64,000 nt of DNA from Betaproteobacteria bacterium. Its GTDB lineage: Bacteria > Pseudomonadota > Gammaproteobacteria > Burkholderiales > Burkholderiaceae_F. How positions within the stretch are numbered: the stretch's first letter is position 1; each line of letters starts with the position of its first letter. A program made the translations under genes and the position numbers. The notes under the pieces are model-generated. The model was not told the DNA's origin. It worked only from the letters and a program-made list of their open reading frames with translations, and did not search any database. Positions 9,218 to 17,616 of the stretch are shown here, piece by piece. The stretch lies in the NCBI GenBank assembly GCA_016861185.1, contig BOKW01000003.1, positions 577,605-641,604 on the forward strand, read 5' to 3'.

Positions 9218-10975
9218 TCATTTTTCCAACACGTAGCGGCCCGGGGCGTCGTCCACGGTTTGCTGACCGGGCACGCCCATGCGCGGCGGTGCCACCGGGG
9301 CCCCACTGAGCGCGCGTAGCCAGTCGCGCCAAGCCGGCCACCAGGAGCCTTCGTGTTCGGGAGCGCTCGCGAGCCAGCGGTCCGGATCGAGTCGATGCTC
9401 GCCTGCGGCACCCGTCCGCACCTGGTAGCGGCGTCGCGAAGAACCCGGCGGGTTCACGATGCCGGCGTTGTGCCCGCCGCTCGTGAGTACGAAGGTGATC
9501 TCGGCGCCGGTCAGGTAATGCAGCTTGTAGACCGAACGCCAAGGCGCGACATGATCGGTCGTCGTTCCGACGAGGAAGATCGGCACCTTGACGTCGGCTA
9601 ACGGCACTGGCCGGCCCGCCACTCGGTAGCGGTTTTCGGCGAGATCGTCGTGCAGGAACAACTTGCGGAGGTACTCGGAATGCATTCGCGCCGGCAATCG
9701 CGTCGCATCGGCGTTCCATGCCATCAGGTCGGTCATCTTGTCGGACTCGCCGAGCAGGTAGTGGTTGACGAGCCGCGACCACAACAAGTCGTTCGAGCGC
9801 AGCATCTGGAAGGCCCCCGCCATTTGGTGCGCCGTGAGATAGCCGGACTGCGCCATCTGCGCTTCGAGCAGACTGACCTGCGCCTCGTCGATGAACAGTC
9901 CCAACTCGCCGGGCTCGCTGAACTCGGTCTGCGCGGCCAGCAGCGTCGACGACGCCAACCGGTCATCGCCGTCGCGTGCCATCGCCGCGGCACCGATCGA
10001 GAGCAGCGTGCCGCCGAGGCAGTAGCCGAGCGCATGGACCTTGCACTCGGAAACGATCGCTTGTACGGCGTCGATGGCCGCGTACAGACCGAGCCGCAGG
10101 TAATCATCCATGCCAAGGTCGCGCTCGTCCTTCGTCGGGTTCTTCCATGAGATGCAGAAGACCGTGTGCCCCTGGTCGACCAGGTACTTCACGAGCGAGT
10201 TGGCCGCAGACAGGTCGAGGATGTAGTACTTCATGATCCACGCGGGCACGAGCAGGATCGGCTCGGGCCGCACGTCGGCGGTGGCTGGCGTGTACTGAAT
10301 GAGTTCGATCAGCCGGTTCCGCAACACCACCTTGCCCGGAGTGACCGCGACATTGCGACCCACGACGAACTGCTCGGCCCCCGGCGGCGGCAGGCGCGCC
10401 AGCATGCGCTGCAGGTCGGCGAGCGCATTGAATGTGCCGCGCACGAGGTTCTGCCCACGCTCGGCCACCGTCCTTCTCAGCGCGACAGGGTTGGTCGCCA
10501 GTGAATTGCTGGGCGAGGCCATGTCGAGCAGTTGCCGCGCCGCGAACGAGACGAGTTCCTCGTGATGGCGTTCGACACCGGCGACGCCGCGTGTGGCGGC
10601 CGTCCACCACTGTTCCGTGAGCAGGAACGACTGATGGAGTACGTTGAACGGCCAGCGCAGCCACTCTTCGCCCTCGAAACGGCGATCGCGCGCCGGCGGC
10701 TCGATGAAGCGGCGTGCCTCGCCAAACCCGGCCAGCCAGCACTCCACGTCGTAGCGAGCCACCTCGCCGGCGTACTCGAGAAACAGCAGTGCCAGTTCCA
10801 TCCGCTTGCCCGGCGAGACAAGCAGGTTCATCGCCCAGTCGGCCGCGGCAAGCAGGGCGGAGGCGACCGACAGCGTTCCGGTGGCGCGCGCTACGGCGGC
10901 GCGCACTTTCCGGTCGATGTCGTTTCCGTGGACGGCAACGGCGGGAGCAGTCAGCGGCGGTTGAGCGAGATCCAT
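9218..10975 (-). CDS. phaC: class I poly(3-hydroxyalkanoate) synthase
   Basis: Polymerises (R)-3-hydroxyacyl-CoA, chiefly 3-hydroxybutyryl-CoA, into PHB on granules; ~585 aa, the usual class I size. The lipase-like box is GYCLGG with nucleophile Cys319; the other triad parts are visible as TTDHVAPW (Asp) and SGGHNAGIVNPPG (His). Trp-rich C-terminal segment (GSWWPAWRDWL) is also typical. The start ATG at 10975 lacks a strong ribosome site; an upstream in-frame ATG at 11026 is possible. It heads a minus-strand series with the 72-aa gene and DUF3141. Confidence 0.95.
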   Translation of the reverse strand: MDLAQPPLTAPAVAVHGNDIDRKVRAAVARATGTLSVASALLAAADWAMNLLVSPGKRMELALLFLEYAGEVARYDVECWLAGFGEARRFIEPPARDRRFEGEEWLRWPFNVLHQSFLLTEQWWTAATRGVAGVERHHEELVSFAARQLLDMASPSNSLATNPVALRRTVAERGQNLVRGTFNALADLQRMLARLPPPGAEQFVVGRNVAVTPGKVVLRNRLIELIQYTPATADVRPEPILLVPAWIMKYYILDLSAANSLVKYLVDQGHTVFCISWKNPTKDERDLGMDDYLRLGLYAAIDAVQAIVSECKVHALGYCLGGTLLSIGAAAMARDGDDRLASSTLLAAQTEFSEPGELGLFIDEAQVSLLEAQMAQSGYLTAHQMAGAFQMLRSNDLLWSRLVNHYLLGESDKMTDLMAWNADATRLPARMHSEYLRKLFLHDDLAENRYRVAGRPVPLADVKVPIFLVGTTTDHVAPWRSVYKLHYLTGAEITFVLTSGGHNAGIVNPPGSSRRRYQVRTGAAGEHRLDPDRWLASAPEHEGSWWPAWRDWLRALSGAPVAPPRMGVPGQQTVDDAPGRYVLEK

Positions 10976-11039
10976 GGTGTCAGAATCGTGCAGGTGAGAA
11001 CGGACTGCCTCCAACCGTAGTCGCATCCGGGCGGCCGTG

Positions 11040-11066
11040 TGTAAGCGAAACGTCGGACTTCGGTCG
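11040..11066 (+). repeat. 27-bp interspersed repeat, unit C
   Basis: The core GTAAGCGAAACGTCG is identical to the left unit at 20425 and the tail CTTCGGTC is also shared. It lies upstream of phaC, between it and the divergently placed end of the deacetylase-like gene. No inverted partner was found within 200 bases. Confidence 0.65.
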
Positions 11067-11196
11067 CATTGCGTGCGCAATGTGCCGCCGTGCCGCCGGG
11101 GCACGACGAAGCAGGCGCAGGGCAGCCAACGCATCGCATTCCGAGGGCGCTCGGCGCGGACAGGTCAGGTGCCGTGGTCCGGCCCGCAGTGTGATG

Positions 11197-12123
11197 TCAA
11201 TCGGCGCCGATCAGCGCGCGGACGTGCGCGCCAGCGGAGCGCGCCAGCGCCAAACGGTGGTAGCCCCCCTCGAGCAGCGAGACGATCCTGCCGCGCGCAT
11301 GACGATTCGCGACCGCGACGAGCTGTCTCGTGAGCCATGCGTAGTCAGCGTCCGTCCACAGGAGATGGCTCATGTCATCCTCGCGATGCGCGTCGAACCC
11401 GGCCGAAACGAAGATCATTTCCGGGGCGAAGCCATCGAGGGCAGGGACCCACCGGGTGAGCACGGCGTCGCGCAGGGCGTCGCCTCGTGTATAGGGTTCG
11501 AGCGGAACGTTGCACATGTTCCCGCCGTCCGCCGCATCCGTGTCGTACGGGTAGAGTCCTCGCTCGAAGGTCGAGACCATCAGCACGCGCTCGTCCTCGG
11601 CAAAGATGTCCTGCGTCCCGTTCCCGTGGTGCGCGTCGAAGTCGATCAGGGCAACGCGCTGCAGGCCGAGCTCGTCCAGCGCGTGTCGGACGCCGACGGC
11701 GACGTTGTTGAAGAAGCAGAACCCCATCGCGGCGTCCCGCGTGGCGTGATGGCCGGCGGGCCGTATGTTGCAGAACGCCGACGCAAGTTTGCCCCGGGCC
11801 ACGAGTTCGGTAGCGAGCACGGCGCAGCCTGCGGCATGCCAGGCAGCGTCCAGGGTGTGTGGGCTCATCAGCGTGTCGGGATCGATCCGGCGATATCCGG
11901 TCGTGGGCGCCGTTGCAGCGAGCTCGGCCACGTACAGCGCCGAGTGGGTGCGTTCGACCTGCGCGCGGGTAGCGGCGGGTCCCGACATGGGCACCATGAA
12001 GTCGAGGATTCCGTGCGCTAGCAAGTAGTCATGGATGACGTTCACCCGCGCTGGCGCCTCTGGATGATCGGGGCCCATCTCGTGCCGCAGACTGGCCGGA
12101 TGCGTGACGTAGCCGTACAGCAT
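11197..12123 (-). CDS. histone-deacetylase-family amidohydrolase
   Basis: Zinc-dependent deacetylase fold (308 aa), the bacterial HDAC/AcuC/acetylpolyamine amidohydrolase group. Visible catalytic features: the two active-site histidines in RPAGHHATRD, zinc ligands in DFDAHHGNG and in SAGFDAH, and the Tyr of LEGGYH near the C-terminus. The substrate cannot be told: acetyl-lysine of metabolic enzymes, acetylpolyamines or related amides are all possible. It lies upstream of phaC on the same strand; presence beside acetate/PHB genes fits a role linked to acetyl-CoA pools, by context only. Confidence 0.88.
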   Translation of the reverse strand: MLYGYVTHPASLRHEMGPDHPEAPARVNVIHDYLLAHGILDFMVPMSGPAATRAQVERTHSALYVAELAATAPTTGYRRIDPDTLMSPHTLDAAWHAAGCAVLATELVARGKLASAFCNIRPAGHHATRDAAMGFCFFNNVAVGVRHALDELGLQRVALIDFDAHHGNGTQDIFAEDERVLMVSTFERGLYPYDTDAADGGNMCNVPLEPYTRGDALRDAVLTRWVPALDGFAPEMIFVSAGFDAHREDDMSHLLWTDADYAWLTRQLVAVANRHARGRIVSLLEGGYHRLALARSAGAHVRALIGAD

Positions 12124-12343
12124 GCCTGCGTCCCCCGTGCCCGTCTTTCAGTTCCGGTCCGCGGCGCGCGGGCCGTTAGGCCGGATGCGCCCGGCGGTGC
12201 GAAGTGCTCCGGCGCGGCGGCCACTTCGCAGATTCTCGCCCGCCACGGCCGAAGATTGCTCCGCGAACGACAGGGCGTCGGCGCCGCCCGTACGTGAATC
12301 GGCCACTAGATCGAGCGCCCGTCTGCCGCAGCGCATACCGACG

Positions 12344-12664
12344 CTACTTCATCGAGAGGATCCACGCGACGAGTTCCCTCGCTTCGGCCTCGGAAACCGC
12401 GGGTCGCGGACCCGCGGCGGGCATCGGTTCGACTCCCCAGTGACCGTAACCGCCCAACTGCACCCTGCGTTCGAGCACGCGATCCGCATTCGGGATGCCG
12501 CCGTAGTTCCGTGCAAGCAACTTGAAGGAAGGCGCCCGCCTCTCCATTTCCAGCGAGTGGCAGGAGAAACACTGCTTCGATTCGGCCAGGGCCTGCGGGT
12601 CTGCGGCGCCGGCAATGGGCGTCAGCGCAGTCAATACAGCGATCGTTCCGATTGCTCTCTTCAT
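12344..12664 (-). CDS. small periplasmic cytochrome c
   Basis: Class I c-type cytochrome, 106 aa with a ~20-residue signal peptide. Haem attachment motif CFSCH (Cys32, Cys35, His36); Met81 in GVEPMPAAGP is the likely sixth ligand. Length and layout fit cytochrome c551/c552-like electron carriers. A ribosome site (GAGGTAAGGA) precedes the ATG. It stands alone between the deacetylase-like gene and a 500-base gap, so its partner is unknown. Confidence 0.88.
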   Translation of the reverse strand: MKRAIGTIAVLTALTPIAGAADPQALAESKQCFSCHSLEMERRAPSFKLLARNYGGIPNADRVLERRVQLGGYGHWGVEPMPAAGPRPAVSEAEARELVAWILSMK

Positions 12665-13166
12665 TCCTTACCTCGGTTGCCGTCGTGAATCGAAAGTCCG
12701 ATGTCGGCAGGGCGTCCCCTTGCGGATGCGCCACCCCGAGGTCATCGGCAGTGGCGGGCGACGACTGCCCCGTCAGTCGAAAGGTAGTCCGCTACGGCCG
12801 CGCATTGGTCAGCGAATCGTCGAAGTTCAGTCTCTTCTGAACGCCGACGCGAGCGGACGGCGCGACTCCTCGCCTGGGCTGGATTCGCAAGCCTTGACGC
12901 TTCCCGCGCATTCGGAGGTCGGTCCGGCGCGATTGCTTTCGTCCACGCAGGATCCAACCGCGACCGAACGATGACCGTTCGCTGACGACAGCCGCGACGG
13001 GCGGCGTTACCGTTTCGTCGTTCGCTCCGGCGGCGGCACTGGGGCACCAAAGCGCAACTCCGGAACAGTTGCCGTCGCGTCTCACTTTCGATGACGTCAT
13101 GACCTCGCAGAACGTTCGAACCGATTCGACGAGCGGCGCCGGGACCGCGCAGCCGCCAGTCCGCTG
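12665..13166. other. 502-base intergenic region with repeat element
   Basis: Gap between the divergent cytochrome c and mgtC-like genes. It contains a pair of the 27-bp units in inverted orientation (12807-12833 and 12961-12987), making a ~181-bp element, plus what may be decayed unit-like sequence near 12681 and 12770. A long minus-strand open frame here continues through the mgtC-like gene and is judged a shadow. No promoter could be called with confidence. Confidence 0.5.
12807..12987. repeat. inverted pair of 27-bp units (E and F), ~181-bp element
   Basis: Left unit 12807-12833 begins GGTCAGCGAATCGTCG; right unit 12961-12987 read on the opposite strand begins CGTCAGCGAACGGTC. The two agree at 19 of 27 positions, so the ends could pair as a long stem with ~127 bases between. 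Same organisation as the better-kept copy at 20425-20538. Confidence 0.6.
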
Positions 13167-13907
13167 ATGAACATCACCTCGTTGCTGTCGGCCGGCTGGA
13201 CCGGCGACCACATGGTCGCCAACGGATTCATCGGCCTGCATCTCCTGGGCGCCTTGCTGCTGGGAATGCTGGTCGGATATGAGCGCTCTTTCCAGGGACG
13301 AGCCGCGGGCATGCGCACATATGGTCTGGTTTGCATGGCCGCCACGGCGCTGACCGTTTTCAATGGATTCGCGCCGCTGTGGTTCGGCACTACGGCGGCG
13401 ACGGCCACGAACGACCCGACGCGGGTCGTGCAGGGCGTCATGACCGGGATCGGCTTCCTGTGCGCGGGCGTCATCATGAAGGATGGACTGAGCATCCGGG
13501 GCCTGAACACGGCCGCCTCCATCTGGACGGTCGCGGCCGTCGGCGTACTGCTCGGTGTGGGCTTCTACGCGGCGGCAATCCTGCTCGCCGTGCTGTCGGC
13601 GGTTTCCATGTCCGCGCTTCGCCGCCTCGAGGTTCGGCTTCCCGGGCGCTCGAGGCTGGACGTGCAACTCAAGTTCCGCGGCGAACATCTGCCGAGCTTC
13701 AGCGACCTCAGCGCGGCAGCCGCCGCACGTGGGCATCGAATCGTGCCCGAGAGCCTGGTCATCAGTTTTGCGGATGGGCAGCCCATCTGGCGCTTCTCGG
13801 TGGTCTCAATCGATCGAGCCACTGCGGCATCGCAGCCCATGCTGGCCGAGGAGCTGGCGACAGCCGAGGGCATCGACAGCTTCAGCATCACACCGGTGCG
13901 GCGCTAA
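13167..13907 (+). CDS. MgtC/SapB-family membrane protein
   Basis: 246 aa. An N-terminal MgtC domain with about five membrane helices (residues ~20-150), including the conserved stretches GMLVGYERSFQGRAAGMRT and GIGFLCAGVIMKDG, then a cytoplasmic ACT-like C-terminal domain. Family members are linked to growth at low magnesium and to control of the F-type ATPase, and some are tied to phosphate and PHA conditions; the role here is not fixed by sequence. The next gene starts 30 bases after the stop on the same strand. Confidence 0.87.
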   Translation: MNITSLLSAGWTGDHMVANGFIGLHLLGALLLGMLVGYERSFQGRAAGMRTYGLVCMAATALTVFNGFAPLWFGTTAATATNDPTRVVQGVMTGIGFLCAGVIMKDGLSIRGLNTAASIWTVAAVGVLLGVGFYAAAILLAVLSAVSMSALRRLEVRLPGRSRLDVQLKFRGEHLPSFSDLSAAAAARGHRIVPESLVISFADGQPIWRFSVVSIDRATAASQPMLAEELATAEGIDSFSITPVRR

Positions 13908-13937
13908 TTGCCCGCCACTGTCTTCCAGGAGAAGCGA

Positions 13938-15062
13938 GTGAGGAACCGAGTTCTTGCCCTGCTGCTGGCCGTCCCGCTGATCCTGCCCGTGGCCGAGGCA
14001 CAAGCATCGGCACTGCGTGACGTCTTCAAGGCAGTCAGCGGCGCGGTGGTCATGGTGGTGGCCGAATCCGAGTCGCGCGCTGCGACGAGCAGCGACGGAC
14101 CGGTAGCAGTTGGAGGTGTCGGTTCCGGCGTCCTGATCTCGCAAGACGGAAAGGTGCTGACGGCTGCGCACGTCGTGGAGTCGGCCGACCGGGTACGTGT
14201 CCAGTTCGCCGGCGGCGTCGTTGTCGCCGCGCGAGTGCTGTCGTCCGACCCCGTCGTCGATCTGGCGTTGCTTCAAATCGCGTATGTCCCACCTTACGTG
14301 GTTGCCGCTCGATTGGGTGACTCCGACCGCGTGGAAGTTGCGGATCAGGTGTTTGTGGTGGGCGCGCCCTATGGAATCAGCGAAACGCTGTCAGTCGGTT
14401 ACATCAGTGCGCGCCGGTCGCCGGGTGAGTATTCCGGCGGTCCGGTTCCAGTCGAACTGTTCCAGACCGATGCCGCAATCCGCCCCGGCAACTCCGGCGG
14501 TCCCATGTTCAACATGGCCGGCGAAGTGATCGGAATCGTGAGTCACATCATCACCCGCTCCGGAGGCTCCGAGGGAATCGGCTTCGCCGTCACGGCGAAC
14601 GCGGCGAGGCAACACCTCCTCGAAGCGCACGTTCTTTGGACGGGCCTATCCGTCGTCCGGCTGGCCGGGGAACTGGCGCGGCTGCTCAACGTGCCCCAGC
14701 CCGCCGGCCTGCTCGTAATACACAGCGCGGCCGACTCTCCAGGCGCACGACTCGGCCTGAGAACCGGGAGCACGCCGGCCGTCATCGGCGGCGTGCATCT
14801 CATGCTGGGCGGGGACGTCATTCTGGCGGTTGCCGGCATACCGATCGAGGCGAACTCCGGCAACTATCGCAGCGTCCGCGAGCGATTGCGCAGGCTGCAA
14901 TCCGGAGAGGTCGTCACGATCACCGTATTGCGGGGTGGGCGGGTCGTTGACCTGAAGGCGACAGTCCTTCCGACGAGCAATTCAGATCCGATCTCGGTCG
15001 ACCAGAGGCTCCCGCCCGTGCAACGACTGCTTGCCGAGGACCCTGCGACGCGTGGCCGCTAG
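13938..15062 (+). CDS. HtrA-like trypsin/PDZ periplasmic serine protease
   Basis: 374 aa. Signal peptide (residues 1-22), chymotrypsin-fold protease with His78 (LTAAHVV), Asp108 (DPVVDLALL) and Ser186 (RPGNSGGP), then one PDZ domain at about residues 235-345. All three catalytic residues are kept. I chose the GTG at 13938 because AGGAGA lies seven bases upstream and a signal peptide follows; the open frame itself reaches back to the mgtC stop. A single PDZ suggests a DegS-like or stand-alone protease rather than DegP. It is probably co-transcribed with the mgtC-like gene. Confidence 0.88.
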   Translation: MRNRVLALLLAVPLILPVAEAQASALRDVFKAVSGAVVMVVAESESRAATSSDGPVAVGGVGSGVLISQDGKVLTAAHVVESADRVRVQFAGGVVVAARVLSSDPVVDLALLQIAYVPPYVVAARLGDSDRVEVADQVFVVGAPYGISETLSVGYISARRSPGEYSGGPVPVELFQTDAAIRPGNSGGPMFNMAGEVIGIVSHIITRSGGSEGIGFAVTANAARQHLLEAHVLWTGLSVVRLAGELARLLNVPQPAGLLVIHSAADSPGARLGLRTGSTPAVIGGVHLMLGGDVILAVAGIPIEANSGNYRSVRERLRRLQSGEVVTITVLRGGRVVDLKATVLPTSNSDPISVDQRLPPVQRLLAEDPATRGR

Positions 15063-15292
15063 GGTCGTCGAGCGGCAGACCGCGGGCCTATACATTCGTT
15101 GTGCAGACTCGGACAGATCGTCACCGTTGTCTTCCTTCTCGTTCTGGCCGCTCTGGCCGCGGCTTCCCAGGTGAGCCGTCCAGCGCGCGGATCGCAGAGG
15201 CCCACGTCAATGCGGTCGGCGGCAAGCGCCCGCGGCATGAAGACACCTGCGGCCGAGGCGAGTGATGGGGCCTGTCCGCGTCGTGGCCGGGC

Positions 15293-17260
15293 TCAATCGA
15301 CGCCAGCGGCGCCCTGCACCACCCTGCCCCCGTGCGCCTGGTTGCGCAGGCCAAGGAGCAGACGCTGGAACTCCGGCGACGCGCGCAGCACCTCGCGCCC
15401 GGCCTGCACCAGCTTGCGAACTTCCTCGCTGCGGATCGTGAAAGCGGTCGGGATGCTGAGGACTCCTCGTCTCGTGTCGCCATCCTCGACGTTGTGGAGG
15501 CTGACGCTGACGACGTGCAACTCCGCATCGGCGGCGAAAGGACTGCCCTGCGTGCCGCGCTGCTCGAAGACCTCGCGCCGCCACCGCCGCATGTCGTCTT
15601 CCATCATTCCCAGGGTGATCTGCGTCAGTCGGGCCCCGGCACCGTAGACCAACGCGTCGATCACCTGGGGTATTGAAGGCACCCGGTCGCTGCGGTCGAT
15701 GGACTCGACCAGTTCCCGCTCCGAGTTGACCGCGATGAGGACGATCTTGCGGATCGATCCCGGCGGGGCGCGTCGAAGACTCCCACTGATGGAGCCGGCG
15801 ACGAGCAGACGGTCCATGATCGTCCGGACGCCGAGGTTGTCGGCGAGGCCGCCGTCCACGAGATGGATATAAGGCCGCTCGACGGATCTCAGATAGCTTT
15901 CCGCGGTGGAGCGGATCAAGCGGGTTCGGTAACTGTTCTCCAATGGCGCCGGAAGGGCGTCCTCCGGCACGCTGCAGTGGCCGGCGTGGTTTCGCAGCGT
16001 CATCGGTGTCAGCACGATCGGCACCGCCGACGAGGCGGCGACCGCAAACGACAGCGGCACGGCGGCCAGGTCCGAGCAGATCAGCGCGAACTGCTCACGG
16101 GTGAACTCGAAAGACGCGCCGGTCGTCAGGTCGGTGGCGGTCACGAGCAGGTCCGGGCCGCGCTCGCGGTTCAGCAGATCCGCATAGGTCAAGCCTCGAT
16201 ACAAGGTCTCGAGGCGTTCGGCGAGCACATGGCTGCGTCCGTACCAAGGCGAAGACAGCCGAAACAGGCGGATCGGCGACAACGCGAGTTGGATCAAATG
16301 GCCTTCGAAGTCCTGAAGCAGGTACTCCGATTCGAAGCGGGTCAACGAGTCGTCACCGAACGCGGCAAAGTGAGCCGCCAGGATGCTGCCGCCGGAAACA
16401 CCGCTGACGAGGGCGACCTGGTCCAGGAGCGTCGTTGGCTTGCCTTGCAGCGTGAACTCGGTCGCCTTCAACTCGCGAAGCACACCGAGCCCGAAAGCCG
16501 CTGCACGCGCCCCGCCGCCGGACAAGGTGACCGCCACCAGCACAGGGCGCTCCTCTGTGCGCGCAGTACGAGCAAGATCGGTATCGCCCTGGGCCGGCGG
16601 GTTCACCCAAGGATGGAACGTGGAGCAGCCGGCCAGCAGCAGGACGCCAAGCAGGCTTGCGATGCCGGACAGACGAGACAGCCACGCCCCGAGCGCACGA
16701 AGAAGCCCCGCCTTCTGTTGGAATAGACAGCGCCAGCTCACCGCGCTGCGCGTCGCACCCGAGTCCTCTGCAAGGGACATCGTCACGTGGACAATGCCGG
16801 CTGCTTCGCTTTCCCACACCGGTACCCCACCGCGACGGAAGACCTTCAGCATCGCTACATTGTCCGCGAGCACGTCCGCCTCGAACTGCACCACGCCGCT
16901 GTCGCGGGCGATGTCAATCAGTTCCCGAAGCAGCCGGCCGGCGATTCCGCGACCCCGGTAGTCCTCCGCGACGGCGAATCCGATCTCGGCGCTCGACCCG
17001 TTGCGTGCGTACTGGCCGAGCGCGATGACGGTTTCATGACTGCCGCCGCACATCGTTGCAACGAGCACGACGTTGCGGCGGCCGTCCGGTTCGGTGACCC
17101 ACTGCAGTTCGCTGTCGGTCAGCTTTCTCTTGGGAAAGAAGAAGCGCTGATAGACCGATCGAGGATGCAGCGCCCCGAACGCCTCCGCGATTCGTGCCCT
17201 ATCGTCGGGCCGGACGGCGCGAATCATCATGCCGCCGGGATTCGCGTGAGGCTGGCTCAT
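15293..17260 (-). CDS. GNAT acetyltransferase joined in frame to a patatin-like lipoprotein
   Basis: 655-aa frame with two unlike parts. Residues ~11-165 are a GNAT N-acetyltransferase with the acetyl-CoA loop YRGRGIAGRLL. Residues ~190-212 then form a hydrophobic lipoprotein-type signal with lipobox LLAGC (Cys212), followed by a patatin phospholipase: GGGARAAAFG oxyanion loop, GVSGGS nucleophile (Ser289) and a DGG catalytic Asp segment. Either it is one membrane-anchored fusion, or the patatin starts separately inside (a GTG at 16741 or ATG at 16780). The start ATG at 17260 has a weak ribosome site. Function of the acetyltransferase is unknown. Confidence 0.8.
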   Translation of the reverse strand: MSQPHANPGGMMIRAVRPDDRARIAEAFGALHPRSVYQRFFFPKRKLTDSELQWVTEPDGRRNVVLVATMCGGSHETVIALGQYARNGSSAEIGFAVAEDYRGRGIAGRLLRELIDIARDSGVVQFEADVLADNVAMLKVFRRGGVPVWESEAAGIVHVTMSLAEDSGATRSAVSWRCLFQQKAGLLRALGAWLSRLSGIASLLGVLLLAGCSTFHPWVNPPAQGDTDLARTARTEERPVLVAVTLSGGGARAAAFGLGVLRELKATEFTLQGKPTTLLDQVALVSGVSGGSILAAHFAAFGDDSLTRFESEYLLQDFEGHLIQLALSPIRLFRLSSPWYGRSHVLAERLETLYRGLTYADLLNRERGPDLLVTATDLTTGASFEFTREQFALICSDLAAVPLSFAVAASSAVPIVLTPMTLRNHAGHCSVPEDALPAPLENSYRTRLIRSTAESYLRSVERPYIHLVDGGLADNLGVRTIMDRLLVAGSISGSLRRAPPGSIRKIVLIAVNSERELVESIDRSDRVPSIPQVIDALVYGAGARLTQITLGMMEDDMRRWRREVFEQRGTQGSPFAADAELHVVSVSLHNVEDGDTRRGVLSIPTAFTIRSEEVRKLVQAGREVLRASPEFQRLLLGLRNQAHGGRVVQGAAGVD

Positions 17261-17317
17261 CGAGACCTGTCCGGGTCATTGCGCCTTGAAGCGTGTCGAG
17301 CCGAGCCTCGAAAGCTG

Positions 17318-17614
17318 TCATCGAAGACATGCTCGGCTCGACCACGGCGGTCGTCTCACGAGCCAGACTGCCTCGAGTACTTCCATGTCGAACTCGGGCG
17401 GATATGGGGCAGCACCCGGCGCATCCAGGACTGTTGCTGGCGTCGGCTGCGGCTCGAGATGCTGCCCGCGGATACGAGCGAAAGTCTTCGCAAGGTCGGT
17501 GCGTGCCGCCGGGACGTACTTGAACGCCGGCGAAAGGATCGATGTGTGGCCCTTCGGAAGTCGGTGCTCGTTCATATGACGTGCATGTCGGGGGGTCGGC
17601 CTGGCGGTGTTCAT
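17318..17614 (-). CDS. small conserved-type protein coupled to MaoC-phosphotransacylase
   Basis: 98 aa. The segment HTSILSPAFKYVPAARTDLAKTF (split here: HTSILSPAFKY then VPAARTDLAKTF) resembles short proteins I have seen next to PHB genes in other proteobacteria, but no function is known to me. The ATG lies two bases after the TAA of the phosphotransacylase gene, and GGAG within that gene's end serves as ribosome site, so it is translationally coupled. No signal or membrane segment. Called real because of coupling and the familiar motif. Confidence 0.68.
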   Translation of the reverse strand: MNTARPTPRHARHMNEHRLPKGHTSILSPAFKYVPAARTDLAKTFARIRGQHLEPQPTPATVLDAPGAAPYPPEFDMEVLEAVWLVRRPPWSSRACLR

Positions 17615-17616
17615 CT

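Noticed and set aside
12792..13736. 314-codon minus-strand frame over the mgtC-like gene
   Set aside because: The opposite strand encodes a convincing MgtC; the minus frame is Arg/Ala/Gly-rich and covers a repeat element.
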